A stretch of 35,202 bases of DNA from Candidatus Paenalcaligenes intestinipullorum (GCA_019120675.1 DWUQ01000105.1:1-35202), one strand, 5' to 3'. Shown: positions 1 to 10,864, numbered from the stretch's first letter. The notes: generated by a model from the sequence alone, not told the origin. Numbers and translations are program-made.

Positions 1-1649
1 ACGGGGGCATCAGCCGCCGCGCCTAATAGAGGTCGCCAACGCGCCAAAGTTTGGGCCAATGCTTGCTCCCCCTCTGTCGTGTACACCGCGGGCTCAGCGT
101 TAGCACCGTAGGTGCTGCCTCCGACACAATACCCCTCCACAGGCGGCAATAAGTAGCCCTCACCCGCTAGAATATGCTGCGGTAATTGGCGCATCGTATG
201 AGTGTCATAATCGCTCACCTGCCCAGGTAGGTTTTCCATAGCTTGCAAACGTGGCCAATCTGGTGCTGCATCCTGCAACTCAGCGGGTAAGAGTGACCGA
301 GCGTGCGCAGCGGTCGCAATCACCACCTGCTGGTAGAAATACTGTTTGCCGTAGGCATCGGTTATTTGCCAGTCCTTATCCTGGGCATTAATACGTGCAA
401 TGGCTTTAGTATGAGTGGTTATATTTGAGGGGCTTAACAAAAACCCCAACAAGTTTTCAGGTTGAATTAACGCCCCATAGGGAAAATATAATCCACCATA
501 AGGAACTGGGCTTTGAATGGCTGCGGCTAACTCATCCGCACTTTTATACTGTACCCACTCTTTAGGAAAAGCCAAGCTCGCGATAGAGCGTTGGTATAAC
601 GCAGTTTCCTCAGCTGACGTGGCTACACGATAGCTGCCTACTATTTTAAAGGCAGACTCACCTGCAGCGTGCCATAGACTTAACGCCAGCAAGCATCCGG
701 CACGGCTCAGACGTACGCGTGGCGCATCATCAATACTGAGCAGAGGGGTCATCGCTAAGGCGCGATGATTCGCATGACTCCCCCCTAAGCCCAGCTTAAA
801 TACGGGATCAAAAACCTCGACCTGAAAACCTCGTCGCGCCAGCGCATACGCCGTCGCTGCACCCGCAATACCGCCCCCAATGATGGCAATAGGCGCTTGG
901 ATAGCCGACACCGCACAGCGTCGACCTAAATGGGGCCGTAGCTGGCCACGCAGCATATCGCGTTTATGGGCGAAACCTGGCACCTTTTCGACTAAAAAGC
1001 CAGCATTCTGTAAATCACGCCGTACTTGACCCGCACTACACCATGTTGCAAAGGTAGCCTGTGGCGCTGAAAGACGCACCAGTTGACCCAATACGCGCGG
1101 CGACCACATACTTGGATTGCGACTTGGCGCAAAACCATCCAGATAAAAGGCATCCACTTTTGCGTTGACTAACGGGGCCTTGGCAGTAATATCACCAAAA
1201 ACCAGCGTCAACGTCACCGCACCGTGCTCGAACTCTAGGCGATGAATACCTGGCAACAAGAGCGGCCACTTAGCCGCCAACTGATGGGCTAACGCCTTTA
1301 GCTCGCCTGTGTGTTGGCGCTGTAAAAGCTGAGCCAACTCCTCCTGTTGAAAAGGATGGGCTTCAAAAGACAAAAAATGCAGGCGCTGGCTACGCTGAGG
1401 GTCTTGACGCCAGCGCAGCCACGTAACGAGGAAATTCCCCCCTAAGCCAAAACCCGTTTCGGCGATCGTAAACTGGCGTTGCCCCTGCCAGCGCTTTGGC
1501 AAATCGTTGCCCTGTAAAAACACATAATCGGTTTGAGCTTGAGCCCCAGCCGTAGAGTGGTACACATCGTTGTAGGTTTCATTTTTAATGATTCCACGCT
1601 CGTTAAAAGCGGGGGTAGCGGCCACTAAAGGCTGGAAGCTCACACTCAT
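1..1649 (-). CDS. mnmC: Bifunctional tRNA 5-methylaminomethyl-2-thiouridine biosynthesis protein MnmC (3' end outside window)
   Basis: Manual minus-strand translation from ATG at 1649: MSVSFQPLVAATPAFNERGIIKNETYNDVYHS...QRQFTIAETGFGLGGNFLVTWLRW (methyltransferase domain), then IQAPIAIIGGGIAGAATAYALARRGFQVEVFD (FAD-binding domain). The frame stays open to the window edge, so it is missing from the ORF track. Confidence 0.9.
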   Translation of the reverse strand, partial: MSVSFQPLVAATPAFNERGIIKNETYNDVYHSTAGAQAQTDYVFLQGNDLPKRWQGQRQFTIAETGFGLGGNFLVTWLRWRQDPQRSQRLHFLSFEAHPFQQEELAQLLQRQHTGELKALAHQLAAKWPLLLPGIHRLEFEHGAVTLTLVFGDITAKAPLVNAKVDAFYLDGFAPSRNPSMWSPRVLGQLVRLSAPQATFATWCSAGQVRRDLQNAGFLVEKVPGFAHKRDMLRGQLRPHLGRRCAVSAIQAPIAIIGGGIAGAATAYALARRGFQVEVFDPVFKLGLGGSHANHRALAMTPLLSIDDAPRVRLSRAGCLLALSLWHAAGESAFKIVGSYRVATSAEETALYQRSIASLAFPKEWVQYKSADELAAAIQSPVPYGGLYFPYGALIQPENLLGFLLSPSNITTHTKAIARINAQDKDWQITDAYGKQYFYQQVVIATAAHARSLLPAELQDAAPDWPRLQAMENLPGQVSDYDTHTMRQLPQHILAGEGYLLPPVEGYCVGGSTYGANAEPAVYTTEGEQALAQTLARWRPLLGAAADAP

Positions 1650-1680
1650 ACGTCTACTTCATACAATAAGAATTAAAACT

Positions 1681-3384
1681 TTAACTAGGCGGCTCAGAAT
1701 GATCCCCCTTTTCTTCGTCACGCAGCACTCGCCGCAGCACTTTACCAATATTATTTTTAGGTAAGCTCTCTCGGAACTCATACACATGAGGACGCTTATA
1801 GCCCGTCAGGTGCTCACGACACCACTGCTTTAGACTGTCTTCGGTCAGTGCGTGGTCGACCGGCACCACAATGGCTTTCACCGCCTCTCCAGTGCGTTCG
1901 TCGGGCACGCCAATGACTGCGGCTTCTTTCACCTGTGGATGTTGAGCGAGTACGGCCTCCACCTCGTTAGGATACACGTTAAAACCTGACACGATCACCA
2001 TGTCTTTTTTGCGGTCCACCAGTTTAATGCGCCCCTGTGGACTGAGCTGAGCGATATCCCCTGTTTTAAAAAAACCATCCGCAGTAAAGGCTTCTTGGGT
2101 GCGTTCAGGCTGACGCCAGTACTCATGCATCACTTGGGGCCCTTTAACGACCAGCTCACCTTGCTCGCCTATAGGGACATCTTGACCCGCCTCGTCGATC
2201 ACCCGCACAAGCGTAGACGGCAAAGGAAAGCCGATATCCGCTGCGTACTCAGTCGCATCAATAGGATTCACCGACACGACAGGCGAGGTTTCCGACAAAC
2301 CGTAGCCTTCGAGCAAAGGTGTGCCTGTCAGTTGCTGCCAACGCTCAGCAACCGATTGCTGCACCGCAGCACCGCCTCCCAAGCCAAACTTAAGCGATTC
2401 AAAGGGCAGCTTGGCAAAGTCGGCCTCACGAGTCAGCGCATTAAATAAGGTATTAACGGCCGGAACAATGGTAGGCGGCGAGTGACGCCACGCTTTCAAA
2501 ATGCTGGATAAATCCCGCGGATCAATAATGAGTACGACCCGCATACCATGCGCTAACGATAAAAACCCACATACCGTTAATGCAAAAATATGGTAGAGCG
2601 GCAAAGCGCACAGCATGGTTTTAGCTGGGTTGGCCAGGTCCCCTAATACGGGCTGAGCGTAGGCGCGTATTTGTTCAATATTGGCGAGCAGGTTGCGCTG
2701 AGTCAGGCAAGCGGCTTTAGGCACCCCTGTTGTGCCTCCGGTGTACTGCAACAACGCGATATCATCAGCTTGAATCGTAGGCGCTTTGAACGTTAAGTGT
2801 TGCGCTTGTTTTTGTAAGGTTGAATACCACGTCACATCGGGCAGTTGATAAGCGGGCACACGCTTTTGTATGTGCTTCACTACAAAATTAATCACTGCCC
2901 CCTTTAGCCCCATGACCTCGCCCACACGAGACAGCACAATGTGCTTGGGGCGTAACGAGGACTCTACTTTGCTCAGCACGTGAGCGAAATTTTCCAGTAA
3001 GAATAGTACCGCGGGCTGGCTATCCTTGAGCTGAGTGGTGAGCTCAGAAGCGGTGTACTGAGGGTTGAGGTTAACCAGCACCATGCCTGCTCGCAACACG
3101 CCTAACATAATGCAAACGTTCGCGATGGTGTTGGGCATCATGACTGCGACCCGATCACCTTGGCGTAAACCTTGGGATTGCAGCCAAGCCGCTACCCTTT
3201 CTGCTTGCTCATCCAGTTGTTGATAGCGGCATTCCACACCCATAAACACCAATGCGATACGGTCAGGATAACGTTTGCACGCGGCATCCAGCTGTTGAGT
3301 TAGGGTGGCGTCGGGATCCAGCTCAATTGTAGTAGGCACACCTTGTGGATAGTGTTCTAACCATGGGTAAGAAGACTGCGGCAT
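1681..3384 (-). CDS. fadD: Long-chain fatty-acid--CoA ligase (AMP-dependent synthetase family)
   Basis: 567 aa ORF. AMP-binding motif LLQYTGGTTGVPKAACLT, EGYGLSETSPVVSVNP, KTGDIAQLSPQGRIKLVDRKKDMVIVSGFNVYPNEVE. Confidence 0.88.
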   Translation of the reverse strand: MPQSSYPWLEHYPQGVPTTIELDPDATLTQQLDAACKRYPDRIALVFMGVECRYQQLDEQAERVAAWLQSQGLRQGDRVAVMMPNTIANVCIMLGVLRAGMVLVNLNPQYTASELTTQLKDSQPAVLFLLENFAHVLSKVESSLRPKHIVLSRVGEVMGLKGAVINFVVKHIQKRVPAYQLPDVTWYSTLQKQAQHLTFKAPTIQADDIALLQYTGGTTGVPKAACLTQRNLLANIEQIRAYAQPVLGDLANPAKTMLCALPLYHIFALTVCGFLSLAHGMRVVLIIDPRDLSSILKAWRHSPPTIVPAVNTLFNALTREADFAKLPFESLKFGLGGGAAVQQSVAERWQQLTGTPLLEGYGLSETSPVVSVNPIDATEYAADIGFPLPSTLVRVIDEAGQDVPIGEQGELVVKGPQVMHEYWRQPERTQEAFTADGFFKTGDIAQLSPQGRIKLVDRKKDMVIVSGFNVYPNEVEAVLAQHPQVKEAAVIGVPDERTGEAVKAIVVPVDHALTEDSLKQWCREHLTGYKRPHVYEFRESLPKNNIGKVLRRVLRDEEKGDHSEPPS

Positions 3385-3460
3385 AACGGCTTCTCCAATG
3401 CACCAAACAACGGCTTAGTTTAAAAATAAAATGTAGCCTAAAAATGCGGCTCGCTGCAGC

Positions 3461-3489
3461 GCATTAACCCCAATCTTTAGGGTTAATGC
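3461..3489. promoter_or_regulatory. Perfect 10-bp inverted repeat (GCATTAACCC-9 nt-GGGTTAATGC) in the divergent fadD/yciA intergenic region
   Basis: Read directly from the sequence; lies between divergent genes. Function unknown (operator or hairpin). Confidence 0.45.
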
Positions 3490-3610
3490 TAGCCAGCCAT
3501 GAATTAACAATTGTTCAATTCAAGTTCGTTCTGAACCGTTACAATACTAAGTTATGTCTTCGGGTGCGACCACCTAATTTGTTTTTATCGTTTTTCAAAT
3601 AGGAAACGTT

Positions 3611-4021
3611 GTGAGCAACAATCATTACAATGAGCTTTTACCCAGCAACGACACGCATGCCATTTTACGTGTGATGCCCATGCCCTCAGATGCCAATGTG
3701 CATGGAGATGTATTTGGTGGCTGGATTATGGCACAAGTCGATATTGCGGGCTCCATTCCTGCCACACGCCGTGCTCAAGGGCGCGTTGTTACTGTGGCCG
3801 TCAATTCGTTTACGTTTAAACAGCCAGTGTTTGTGGGTGATTTATTAAGCTTTTACGCCACCATTATCAAAACAGGCCGCACGTCCATCACCGTCGAGGT
3901 CGAGGTCTACGCTGAACGCAACCGTCTGCAAAGTGAAACCGTCAAGGTCACGGAAGCCACGTTGACTTATGTTGCCACCGATCAAAATCGCCGTAGCCGC
4001 GAACTCCCCTCTCTCGACTAA
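3611..4021 (+). CDS. yciA: Acyl-CoA thioesterase, hotdog fold, YciA-like
   Basis: 136 aa, GTG start. RVMPMPSDANVHGDVFGGWIMAQVDIAGSI...VTVAVNSFTFKQPVFVGDLLSFYA is typical of YciA/acyl-CoA hydrolases. Confidence 0.85.
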   Translation: MSNNHYNELLPSNDTHAILRVMPMPSDANVHGDVFGGWIMAQVDIAGSIPATRRAQGRVVTVAVNSFTFKQPVFVGDLLSFYATIIKTGRTSITVEVEVYAERNRLQSETVKVTEATLTYVATDQNRRSRELPSLD

Positions 4022-4032
4022 AAGGTACGCCT

Positions 4033-5505
4033 ATGGCTGTTTCCCCTGTTGACCCCTCTCCCGACTTCACGCGCCGCATTGATCCCGAAGAAGCCCAGCT
4101 GGCTTTGCATAAGCTGCAGCAGGTGCTCAAACAATACGATCAGCTGAGCGAGCAAGCCCGCCGTTTTGATGACGACACGCCCGAAGCCGACCGTGCTTTA
4201 CACACGTTGACTCAACAGCGTCATCAACAAGAAATCAGCACGATTATTAATGCACTGCATGCTGCCGATATTGCGTTTATTCTTGAGTCCTTGCCCGAGG
4301 ACGAGCGCCAGCTGGTATGGGGTCAGGTCAACGACACCCACGATGCGGATGTGTTGTTGGAAATCGAGGACTGGGCACGGGAATCGCTCATTCGGCATAT
4401 GGATCGTCACGAGCTCATCGCCGCCACCGAGGCGATGGATGCCGATGAAATTGCCGATCTCGCATCGGACTTACCCCCCGATGTTATTGCCGCTGTACAA
4501 AAAGGGCTAACCGATGCCGAGCGTGCCCAATTAATCGAGGCCATGGGCTACCCCGAGGACACCGTGGGCGCACTGATGGATTTTGAGATGGTGCGTGTAC
4601 GGGAAGACGTCAGCTTAGAAGTCGTCCTGCGCTACTTGCGTCGCTTACAGGCCCTACCCGATCACACGGATCAAATCTTTGTGGTTGACCGCGAAGATCG
4701 TCTCCAAGGGACCTTATCGCTTACACGTATGTTGGTGTCGGATCCCGAGACCTTAGTGGGCAAAGTCATGAGCAAAGAGTACCTCAGCTTGCACCCTTTG
4801 GATGCCGATACAGAGGCCGCTAGCGCGTTTGAGCGTTATGACTTGGTGTCTGCGCCCGTCATTGATGATTACAGCCGCGTGATTGGGCGCGTCACCATTG
4901 ATGAGGTGGTGGATGTCTTACAAGAAAGCTCCCAAGAGCAAGCGTTATCGCGTGCTGGCCTCCAAGAAGAAGATATCTTTGCCCCTGTCACCAGCGCCTT
5001 ACGTAACCGTGCTCCATGGTTGCTCATTAACCTCTGTACTGCTGCCACCGCTTCCTTTGTAGCGTCCCGCTTCGAAGACACCGTTAGTCACATTGTGGTT
5101 CTGGCGTTTTTAATGTCGATTGTGGCCGGGATTGGCGGCAATTCAGGCAATCAAACCATGACGATGATCATTCGGGCGATGGCCATGGGGCGTATCACAG
5201 GTTCAAACATTTGGCCGCTGGTAAAACGTGAGCTCACCGTCACCTTTTTGGTCGGCGTATGTGGCAGCTTAGTCACAGCTATTTTTGCTTGGTTTATTTC
5301 ACGCTCCATCGCCATTTCAGCCGTCATGATGGCCGCGATGATTGGCAATATGCTAGTAGGCGCGGCGCTAGGGGTACTGATCCCTACCCTACGCAATCGC
5401 TTTGGCAAAGACCCTGCCGTTGGCTCATCGGTATTACTAACCTTTGGTACAGATTCGCTTGGATTCTTGTTGTTTTTAGGCTTAGCGACGGTTTTTTTAC
5501 TGTAA
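4033..5505 (+). CDS. mgtE: Magnesium transporter MgtE
   Basis: 490 aa. MgtE N domain repeats, CBS pair (VMSKEYLSLHPLDADTEAASAFERYDLVSAPVIDDYSRVIGRVTIDEV), and a C-terminal membrane domain with GIGGNSGNQTMTMIIRAMAMG. Confidence 0.93.
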   Translation: MAVSPVDPSPDFTRRIDPEEAQLALHKLQQVLKQYDQLSEQARRFDDDTPEADRALHTLTQQRHQQEISTIINALHAADIAFILESLPEDERQLVWGQVNDTHDADVLLEIEDWARESLIRHMDRHELIAATEAMDADEIADLASDLPPDVIAAVQKGLTDAERAQLIEAMGYPEDTVGALMDFEMVRVREDVSLEVVLRYLRRLQALPDHTDQIFVVDREDRLQGTLSLTRMLVSDPETLVGKVMSKEYLSLHPLDADTEAASAFERYDLVSAPVIDDYSRVIGRVTIDEVVDVLQESSQEQALSRAGLQEEDIFAPVTSALRNRAPWLLINLCTAATASFVASRFEDTVSHIVVLAFLMSIVAGIGGNSGNQTMTMIIRAMAMGRITGSNIWPLVKRELTVTFLVGVCGSLVTAIFAWFISRSIAISAVMMAAMIGNMLVGAALGVLIPTLRNRFGKDPAVGSSVLLTFGTDSLGFLLFLGLATVFLL

Positions 5506-5532
5506 ATACCCAGTAAGTAGGTGAAAACATAG

Positions 5533-5574
5533 AAAACGGCGCAATGTACAGTTGATGTGCATTGCGCCGTTTTA
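5533..5574. terminator. Bidirectional intrinsic terminator between convergent mgtE (+) and lldD (-)
   Basis: Long stem AAAACGGCGCAATGtaca / tgtgCATTGCGCCGTTTT with GTTGA loop; A/T tracts on both flanks. Confidence 0.8.
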
Positions 5575-5587
5575 GTCTACCGCCCCC

Positions 5588-6730
5588 CTAGGGAAGGTTT
5601 GGCACCAAGGCGTCCGCTTTAATGTCGCTTAGCCGCGCAGTACTGGTTAAGGTCATGGCCACACGGATTTCTTTTTCCATCAGGCTGAGAAGATTTTCAA
5701 CACCTGCCTGCCCATGCACCGACAAGGCATACAGAAATGCCCGGCCAATCATCACTGCATCGGCACCTAAGGCCATCATGCGCACCACATCCAGTCCCGA
5801 TCGAATTCCCGAATCAGCTAAAATTTTAATGTCGCCTTTGACCGCGTCCACAATGGCCGGTAAGGCCCGTGCCGAAGACAGCACGCCATCCAACTGACGG
5901 CCCCCATGGTTCGAAACCACAATCCCATCGGCACCAAAACGCACCGCATCGCGTGCGTCCTCGGGGTCGAGGATACCTTTAATCACCATGGGCCCATCCC
6001 AAAATTCGCGGATCCATTCTAGATCTTTCCAGGAAATAGACGGGTCGAAGTTGTTGGCTAACCAACCAATATAGTCTTCTAGGCCAACGGCTTTACCCAA
6101 ATAGGCTGAAACGTTGCCCAAATCGTGTGGGCGACCATTTAGACCAACCTCCCACGACCAGCGAGGGTGCGTCATCGCTTGCCAATAACGACGTAAGGCC
6201 GCATTGGGGCCGCTCATACCGGAGTGTGCGTCACGATACCGTGCCCCCGGCGTGGGCATGTCAACGGTAAAGACCAGCGTAGAACAGCCTGCCGCTTTAG
6301 CTCGCTCTAACGCATTACGCATAAAGCCGCGATCACGCAACACATACAACTGGAACCACATCGGCCGAGAAATCGCGGGAGCCACCTCTTCGATGGGGCA
6401 CACAGAAACCGTAGATAGAGTAAAGGGCACGCCACGGGCATCGGCAGCCTTGGCGGCCTGAACCTCGCCACGCTGAGCGAACATGCCTGTTAGGCCAACC
6501 GGCGCTAGCACCACCGGCATAGCAAGCTGCTCGCCAAACAAAGTGGTGCTGAGATCAAGGGCCGACATATCCTTTAAGACACGCTGCCGCAAGGCCACAT
6601 CTGATAAATCGGCCACATTACGATACAGCGTGCGCTCAGCGTAAGCGCCCCCATCAGCATAATGAAACAGAAAAGGCGGTAATTTGCGTTTAGCCGCTGC
6701 GCGGTAATCGGTTGCCGCTGAAATAATCAT
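5588..6730 (-). CDS. lldD: L-lactate dehydrogenase (FMN-dependent, LldD)
   Basis: Translation from ATG at 6730: [30 protein letters not shown]... with [21 protein letters not shown] active-site motif. Closely resembles E. coli LldD from memory. The ORF-track start at 6772 is an N-terminal overextension. Confidence 0.93.
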   Translation of the reverse strand: MIISAATDYRAAAKRKLPPFLFHYADGGAYAERTLYRNVADLSDVALRQRVLKDMSALDLSTTLFGEQLAMPVVLAPVGLTGMFAQRGEVQAAKAADARGVPFTLSTVSVCPIEEVAPAISRPMWFQLYVLRDRGFMRNALERAKAAGCSTLVFTVDMPTPGARYRDAHSGMSGPNAALRRYWQAMTHPRWSWEVGLNGRPHDLGNVSAYLGKAVGLEDYIGWLANNFDPSISWKDLEWIREFWDGPMVIKGILDPEDARDAVRFGADGIVVSNHGGRQLDGVLSSARALPAIVDAVKGDIKILADSGIRSGLDVVRMMALGADAVMIGRAFLYALSVHGQAGVENLLSLMEKEIRVAMTLTSTARLSDIKADALVPNLP

Positions 6731-6773
6731 GCGTATACCTGTAAAAAAAAACACCCTATCAAGGGCGGACAAA

Positions 6774-6784
6774 TGGTAATACCA
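6774..6784. promoter_or_regulatory. Candidate GntR/FadR-family operator (TGGT-AAT-ACCA) upstream of lldD
   Basis: TGGTAATACCA inverted repeat about 44 bp upstream of the lldD start. Matches the TGGTN(1-3)ACCA style of LldR/FadR-family sites. Confidence 0.45.
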
Positions 6785-6902
6785 CTCTTTGTTAATGCCT
6801 TTAGTTTACCGCAAAGACCGAGTCCAATTCGAGCTTTGAGCGTAAATACTTAGAGAGTGATCGTTTTGCCGAGCACCTACGCTTCGGCTAGTACTCAACT
6901 AA

Positions 6903-6940
6903 AAATGCTCGTAGGTGTGGAACCACACCTACGAGCATTT
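6903..6940 (-). terminator. Intrinsic terminator downstream of secA
   Basis: Perfect 18-bp inverted repeat AAATGCTCGTAGGTGTGG-aa-CCACACCTACGAGCATTT. On the minus strand it is followed by a T-rich tract (ATTTTTAG). Confidence 0.8.
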
Positions 6941-7004
6941 CTTTAGAAGCTGGTAACGCTCAATCGTTGCCTTATGCCTCTCAAGAGCGCCTAAGACTTG
7001 ACGC

Positions 7005-9752
7005 TTAAGCAACCTTGCCGTGGCAATGCTTGTATTTTTTGCCACTACCACATGGGCAAGCTTGGTTGCGCCCTACGACTGGAATCGATGTGTTGGTGTC
7101 GTCGGAATCAACTGCTGCACTGTCGAGACTACCTGGGTCTTCACCGCTGAGAGCGGCATCGTAATCCGCATGGTGATAACGGATTTCCTCGGCAGCAGCG
7201 GGCGCTACCGCCTCGACGGGTGCAGTTTCCGCCGGCTGGATGCGCACATTCATCAATACTCGAACAACTTCGTCGCGAATACGATCCAACATTTGCGCAA
7301 ACATCTCAAAGGCTTCACGCTTGTACTCCTGCTTGGGGTCTTTTTGAGCGTAGCCACGTAAATGAATGCCTTGACGCAAATGATCCAACGCCTGCAGGTG
7401 GCCGCGCCATTGGGTGTCAATGGCTTGCAACAAGATCGCACGCTCAAAGGAAGCCCAGTTTTCAGCTCCCACCTGCAGGATTTTGTCGCTTAGAGCTTGA
7501 CGTGCGGCCTCGCTGACTTTGTCTTCGAGATCGGCTTCGGATAGGGAGCTGTCTTGCTCCACTAATTGCACCAGATCAAGCTTCAACTGCAAATCGGCTT
7601 CGAGGGCATTTTCTAGGCCGGCAACGTCCCACTCCTCTTCCATGGAGTTTTCTGGAATATAACGCTGAAATAACGCCTGAACGGACATCGCCAGTAAGTT
7701 CTGCACCATATCGCTCACGTCTTGGGACTCAAGCACCTCGTTGCGCTGCGCATAGATAACTTTACGCTGGTCGTTGGCGACGTCATCGTATTGGAGTAGC
7801 TGTTTGCGAATATCGAAGTTGCGCGCTTCGACCTTGCGTTGTGCGGACTCAATAGAGCGCGTAACCATGCGCGCCTCGATGGGCTCGCCTTCGGGCAGGC
7901 GCAAGCGCTCCATAATGGCACGCATCCGGTCGCCCGCGAAAATGCGCATTAGCGAATCGTCGAGCGAGAGATAAAAACGTGAAGAGCCTGGGTCGCCTTG
8001 ACGCCCCGCTCGCCCACGCAGCTGGTTATCGATACGACGTGACTCGTGACGTTCGGTACCGATAATACGCAAACCTCCTGCGGCTTTGACCTGTTCGTTA
8101 AGAGGCTGCCACTCGGCTTTGAGGGTGGCGATGCGCTGGGCTTTCTCGTCGTCGCTGAGACTATCGTCCGATTGGATCATAATCGCTTGGCGCTCAACAC
8201 TGCCGCCTAACACAATATCCGTACCCCGGCCTGCCATATTGGTAGCGATGGTAATATGCCCAGGCTTACCGGCCTCCGCCACAATCTCGGCCTCACGAGC
8301 GTGTTGCTTAGCGTTCAATACCTCGTGGGGCAGCTTAGCTTTGACCAGCATGGCTGAAAGCATCTCGGAGTTCTCGATGCTGGTGGTACCCACCAATACC
8401 GGCTGACCACGTTCGTAGCAGTCCTTGATATCAGCGAGAATCGCGCCGTACTTTTCTTGGTCAGTCTTGAAGATCTGATCGTTTTGGTCTTGGCGCACCA
8501 TCGGGCGGTTCGTAGGAATAATGACCGTTTCGAGGCTGTAAATCTCTTGGAACTCAAAGGCCTCGGTATCCGCCGTACCGGTCATACCACCCAGCTTGTC
8601 GTACATGCGGAAATAGTTCTGAAAGGTAATGGACGCGAGGGTTTGATTTTCTTTTTGAACCTCGACATTTTCCTTCGCTTCGACAGCTTGGTGCAGACCG
8701 TCGGACCAGCGACGTCCTGACATCAGGCGCCCAGTGAACTCGTCCACAATGACAATTTCACCGTCTTGCACCACATAGTGTTGGTCACGGAAAAATAAAT
8801 TGTGCGCCCGCAATGCCGCCAACAAGTGGTGCATTAAGGTGATATGCCGTGGATCGTATAACGATTCACCCTCGGGCAGCATGCCTTGCTCAACCAAGAT
8901 CCGCTCGGCATTTTCGTGGCCAGCCTCGGAGATATGCACCTGCTGGGATTTTTCATCCACCCAGAAGTCGCCCTCGGGCTCTGGCTCGTGTGGCTTGGGC
9001 TCCTCGGCCATGCGCTGCAATAAACTGGGTACCACATTCATGGCGCGGTACAGATCGGTGTTGTCGTCGGCCTGACCGGAAATGATCAGAGGCGTACGTG
9101 CCTCATCAATTAGAATCGAATCCACCTCGTCGACAATGGCAAAGTATAGGCCACGCTGACGACGATCCTCAGCTTGGTATTCCATGTTGTCGCGCAGGTA
9201 GTCAAAGCCAAACTCGTTGTTGGTACCGTACGTCACATCAGCCTGATAGGCGGCCTTTTTTTCTTCGTTGTCTTGCTGCGGAACAACCACTCCTACGCTT
9301 AAGCCTAAGTAGTTATATAAACGCCCCATGAGCTCGGCATCACGACGAGCCAAGTAATCGTTGACTGTCACCACATGGACGCCTTTGCCCGTCAGCGCAT
9401 TCAAATACACCGCGAGCGTGGCCATGAGAGTTTTACCTTCACCGGTGCGCATTTCGGCAATTTTGCCGTTGTGTAAAGCGATGGCCCCTAACATTTGCAC
9501 ATCGAAGTGACGCATATTAAAGACACGCTTACTGGCCTCACGTACGACCGCAAACGCTTCGGGCAAAATAGAGCTAAGGGATTTGCCATCGGCAATACGC
9601 TGCTTGAACTCTTGGGTTTTGGCTTGTAGTTCGTCGTCTGTCAGGACCTCAAGCGCAGGCTCTAAGGCATTGATTTGAGCAACCTGACGACGGTACTGTT
9701 TGAGTAATCGGTCGTTGCGGCTACCGATAAGCTTTTTAAGCAATGAAACCAT
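7005..9752 (-). CDS. secA: Preprotein translocase subunit SecA
   Basis: Start reassigned to ATG at 9752 ([24 protein letters not shown]). Walker [17 protein letters not shown]-terminal zinc motif [14 protein letters not shown]. Confidence 0.97.
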   Translation of the reverse strand: MVSLLKKLIGSRNDRLLKQYRRQVAQINALEPALEVLTDDELQAKTQEFKQRIADGKSLSSILPEAFAVVREASKRVFNMRHFDVQMLGAIALHNGKIAEMRTGEGKTLMATLAVYLNALTGKGVHVVTVNDYLARRDAELMGRLYNYLGLSVGVVVPQQDNEEKKAAYQADVTYGTNNEFGFDYLRDNMEYQAEDRRQRGLYFAIVDEVDSILIDEARTPLIISGQADDNTDLYRAMNVVPSLLQRMAEEPKPHEPEPEGDFWVDEKSQQVHISEAGHENAERILVEQGMLPEGESLYDPRHITLMHHLLAALRAHNLFFRDQHYVVQDGEIVIVDEFTGRLMSGRRWSDGLHQAVEAKENVEVQKENQTLASITFQNYFRMYDKLGGMTGTADTEAFEFQEIYSLETVIIPTNRPMVRQDQNDQIFKTDQEKYGAILADIKDCYERGQPVLVGTTSIENSEMLSAMLVKAKLPHEVLNAKQHAREAEIVAEAGKPGHITIATNMAGRGTDIVLGGSVERQAIMIQSDDSLSDDEKAQRIATLKAEWQPLNEQVKAAGGLRIIGTERHESRRIDNQLRGRAGRQGDPGSSRFYLSLDDSLMRIFAGDRMRAIMERLRLPEGEPIEARMVTRSIESAQRKVEARNFDIRKQLLQYDDVANDQRKVIYAQRNEVLESQDVSDMVQNLLAMSVQALFQRYIPENSMEEEWDVAGLENALEADLQLKLDLVQLVEQDSSLSEADLEDKVSEAARQALSDKILQVGAENWASFERAILLQAIDTQWRGHLQALDHLRQGIHLRGYAQKDPKQEYKREAFEMFAQMLDRIRDEVVRVLMNVRIQPAETAPVEAVAPAAAEEIRYHHADYDAALSGEDPGSLDSAAVDSDDTNTSIPVVGRNQACPCGSGKKYKHCHGKVA

Positions 9753-9870
9753 TCTGTAGTCGTTAAGGTGAGTTGAAACGCACGCAAGCCATGCGCTGAC
9801 TCCCATTCCTTGTTAAACGTTAGTGAGAAAGCAGCAAGAACAAAAGTATAGAGTTTACCGCAGCTTGACG

Positions 9871-10830
9871 CTATTCGCTTGAGCGATCTTTGGCTCGCTG
9901 GGCGACGAGCGTTTGAGGGGCGTCTTTGGTTGGCAAAAACAACAAAGGATCAACTGGCTGCCCAGCCAAATGGACCTCAAAGTGCAAATGCGCACCCGTT
10001 GCTTGGCCCGTACGACCAACGCGGGCAATCACTTGGCCTTTATCGACCACCTCACCCAACCGCACACCAATAGAAGAGGCGTGCGCATAACGGGTAACCA
10101 ACCCATTGCCGTGACTAATTTCAACCAATTTGCCATAGCCGGGTACATAACGCGCCTCCGTCACCAGCCCCGCTGAAGCGGCGAGAATGGGGGTGCCCGT
10201 CGGTGCCGCAAAATCAACACCTTGATGTAAGGTTTGTCGCTTAGTAATCGGATGGTAACGCCAACCAAACTCAGAGCTTAGCGTGGCACTTTCTACAGGG
10301 TTGATGGTGGGCACCAAGGCCTCAGACCCTTGCCGCTGTGTTAGGACCGTATCCATCATTTTGAACCAGTCTTGGCGGCCTTCTAATTGATTACCCAATA
10401 CGTCCAGCTGCCGCCCTAAGCTTTCTGCCGTCCAATGCTCGGGGCCTGGGTGTAACCCCACCTCGGTGACCGTTGGGTGCTCGGCATGCAGGGCATCGTA
10501 AAGCTCAGGCTCAGTATGAGAAATGCCCGCCTGCTCCGCCACCATACGAGCGGTGCCTTCGACATGGATCAGCTTAGCTTGCAAATCGCCAACTCGCTCG
10601 GCCAGTTGCTTTACACTTTCACGCATATAGGCGGCATCGCGAGAGAGCTTGTGCTCGATTGCTTGCTCTTGCTGAGGACTCATGATGGCAGCAGGTGCCC
10701 AGTAGGCATGGCCCCACGCCCCTAAAACCGCCCCAAAGATTAATAACCCCAATGCCATACTGCGTCGCCATAGAGGCCGAGTTTGAATCGCGGTAGAATA
10801 GCTTAAAAAATACTGCTTAATTTGTTTCAC
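9871..10830 (-). CDS. M23 family peptidase (LytM/NlpD-like), single N-terminal TM
   Basis: 319 aa. TM segment SMALGLLIFGAVLGAWGHAYW; HQGVDFAAPTGTPILAASAGLVTEA...GNGLVTRYAHAS...TGQATGAHLHFEVHL. Confidence 0.9.
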   Translation of the reverse strand: MKQIKQYFLSYSTAIQTRPLWRRSMALGLLIFGAVLGAWGHAYWAPAAIMSPQQEQAIEHKLSRDAAYMRESVKQLAERVGDLQAKLIHVEGTARMVAEQAGISHTEPELYDALHAEHPTVTEVGLHPGPEHWTAESLGRQLDVLGNQLEGRQDWFKMMDTVLTQRQGSEALVPTINPVESATLSSEFGWRYHPITKRQTLHQGVDFAAPTGTPILAASAGLVTEARYVPGYGKLVEISHGNGLVTRYAHASSIGVRLGEVVDKGQVIARVGRTGQATGAHLHFEVHLAGQPVDPLLFLPTKDAPQTLVAQRAKDRSSE

Positions 10831-10864
10831 ACCGATTTACCTACCTAAGGGTACCGCACCCGCC

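Noticed and set aside
2095-2448. 117 aa plus-strand ORF antisense to fadD
   Set aside because: Fully inside a well-supported gene, no domain signature; spurious open frame.
4250-4510. 86 aa plus-strand out-of-frame ORF within mgtE
   Set aside because: Overlaps confident mgtE coding sequence in another frame; no domain signature.
6870-6940. CACCTACG motif occurring three times, considered as a REP/mini-mobile repeat
   Set aside because: Two of the copies are the two arms of the secA terminator stem; the third is a short partial match. Not enough for a repeat family from this window alone.
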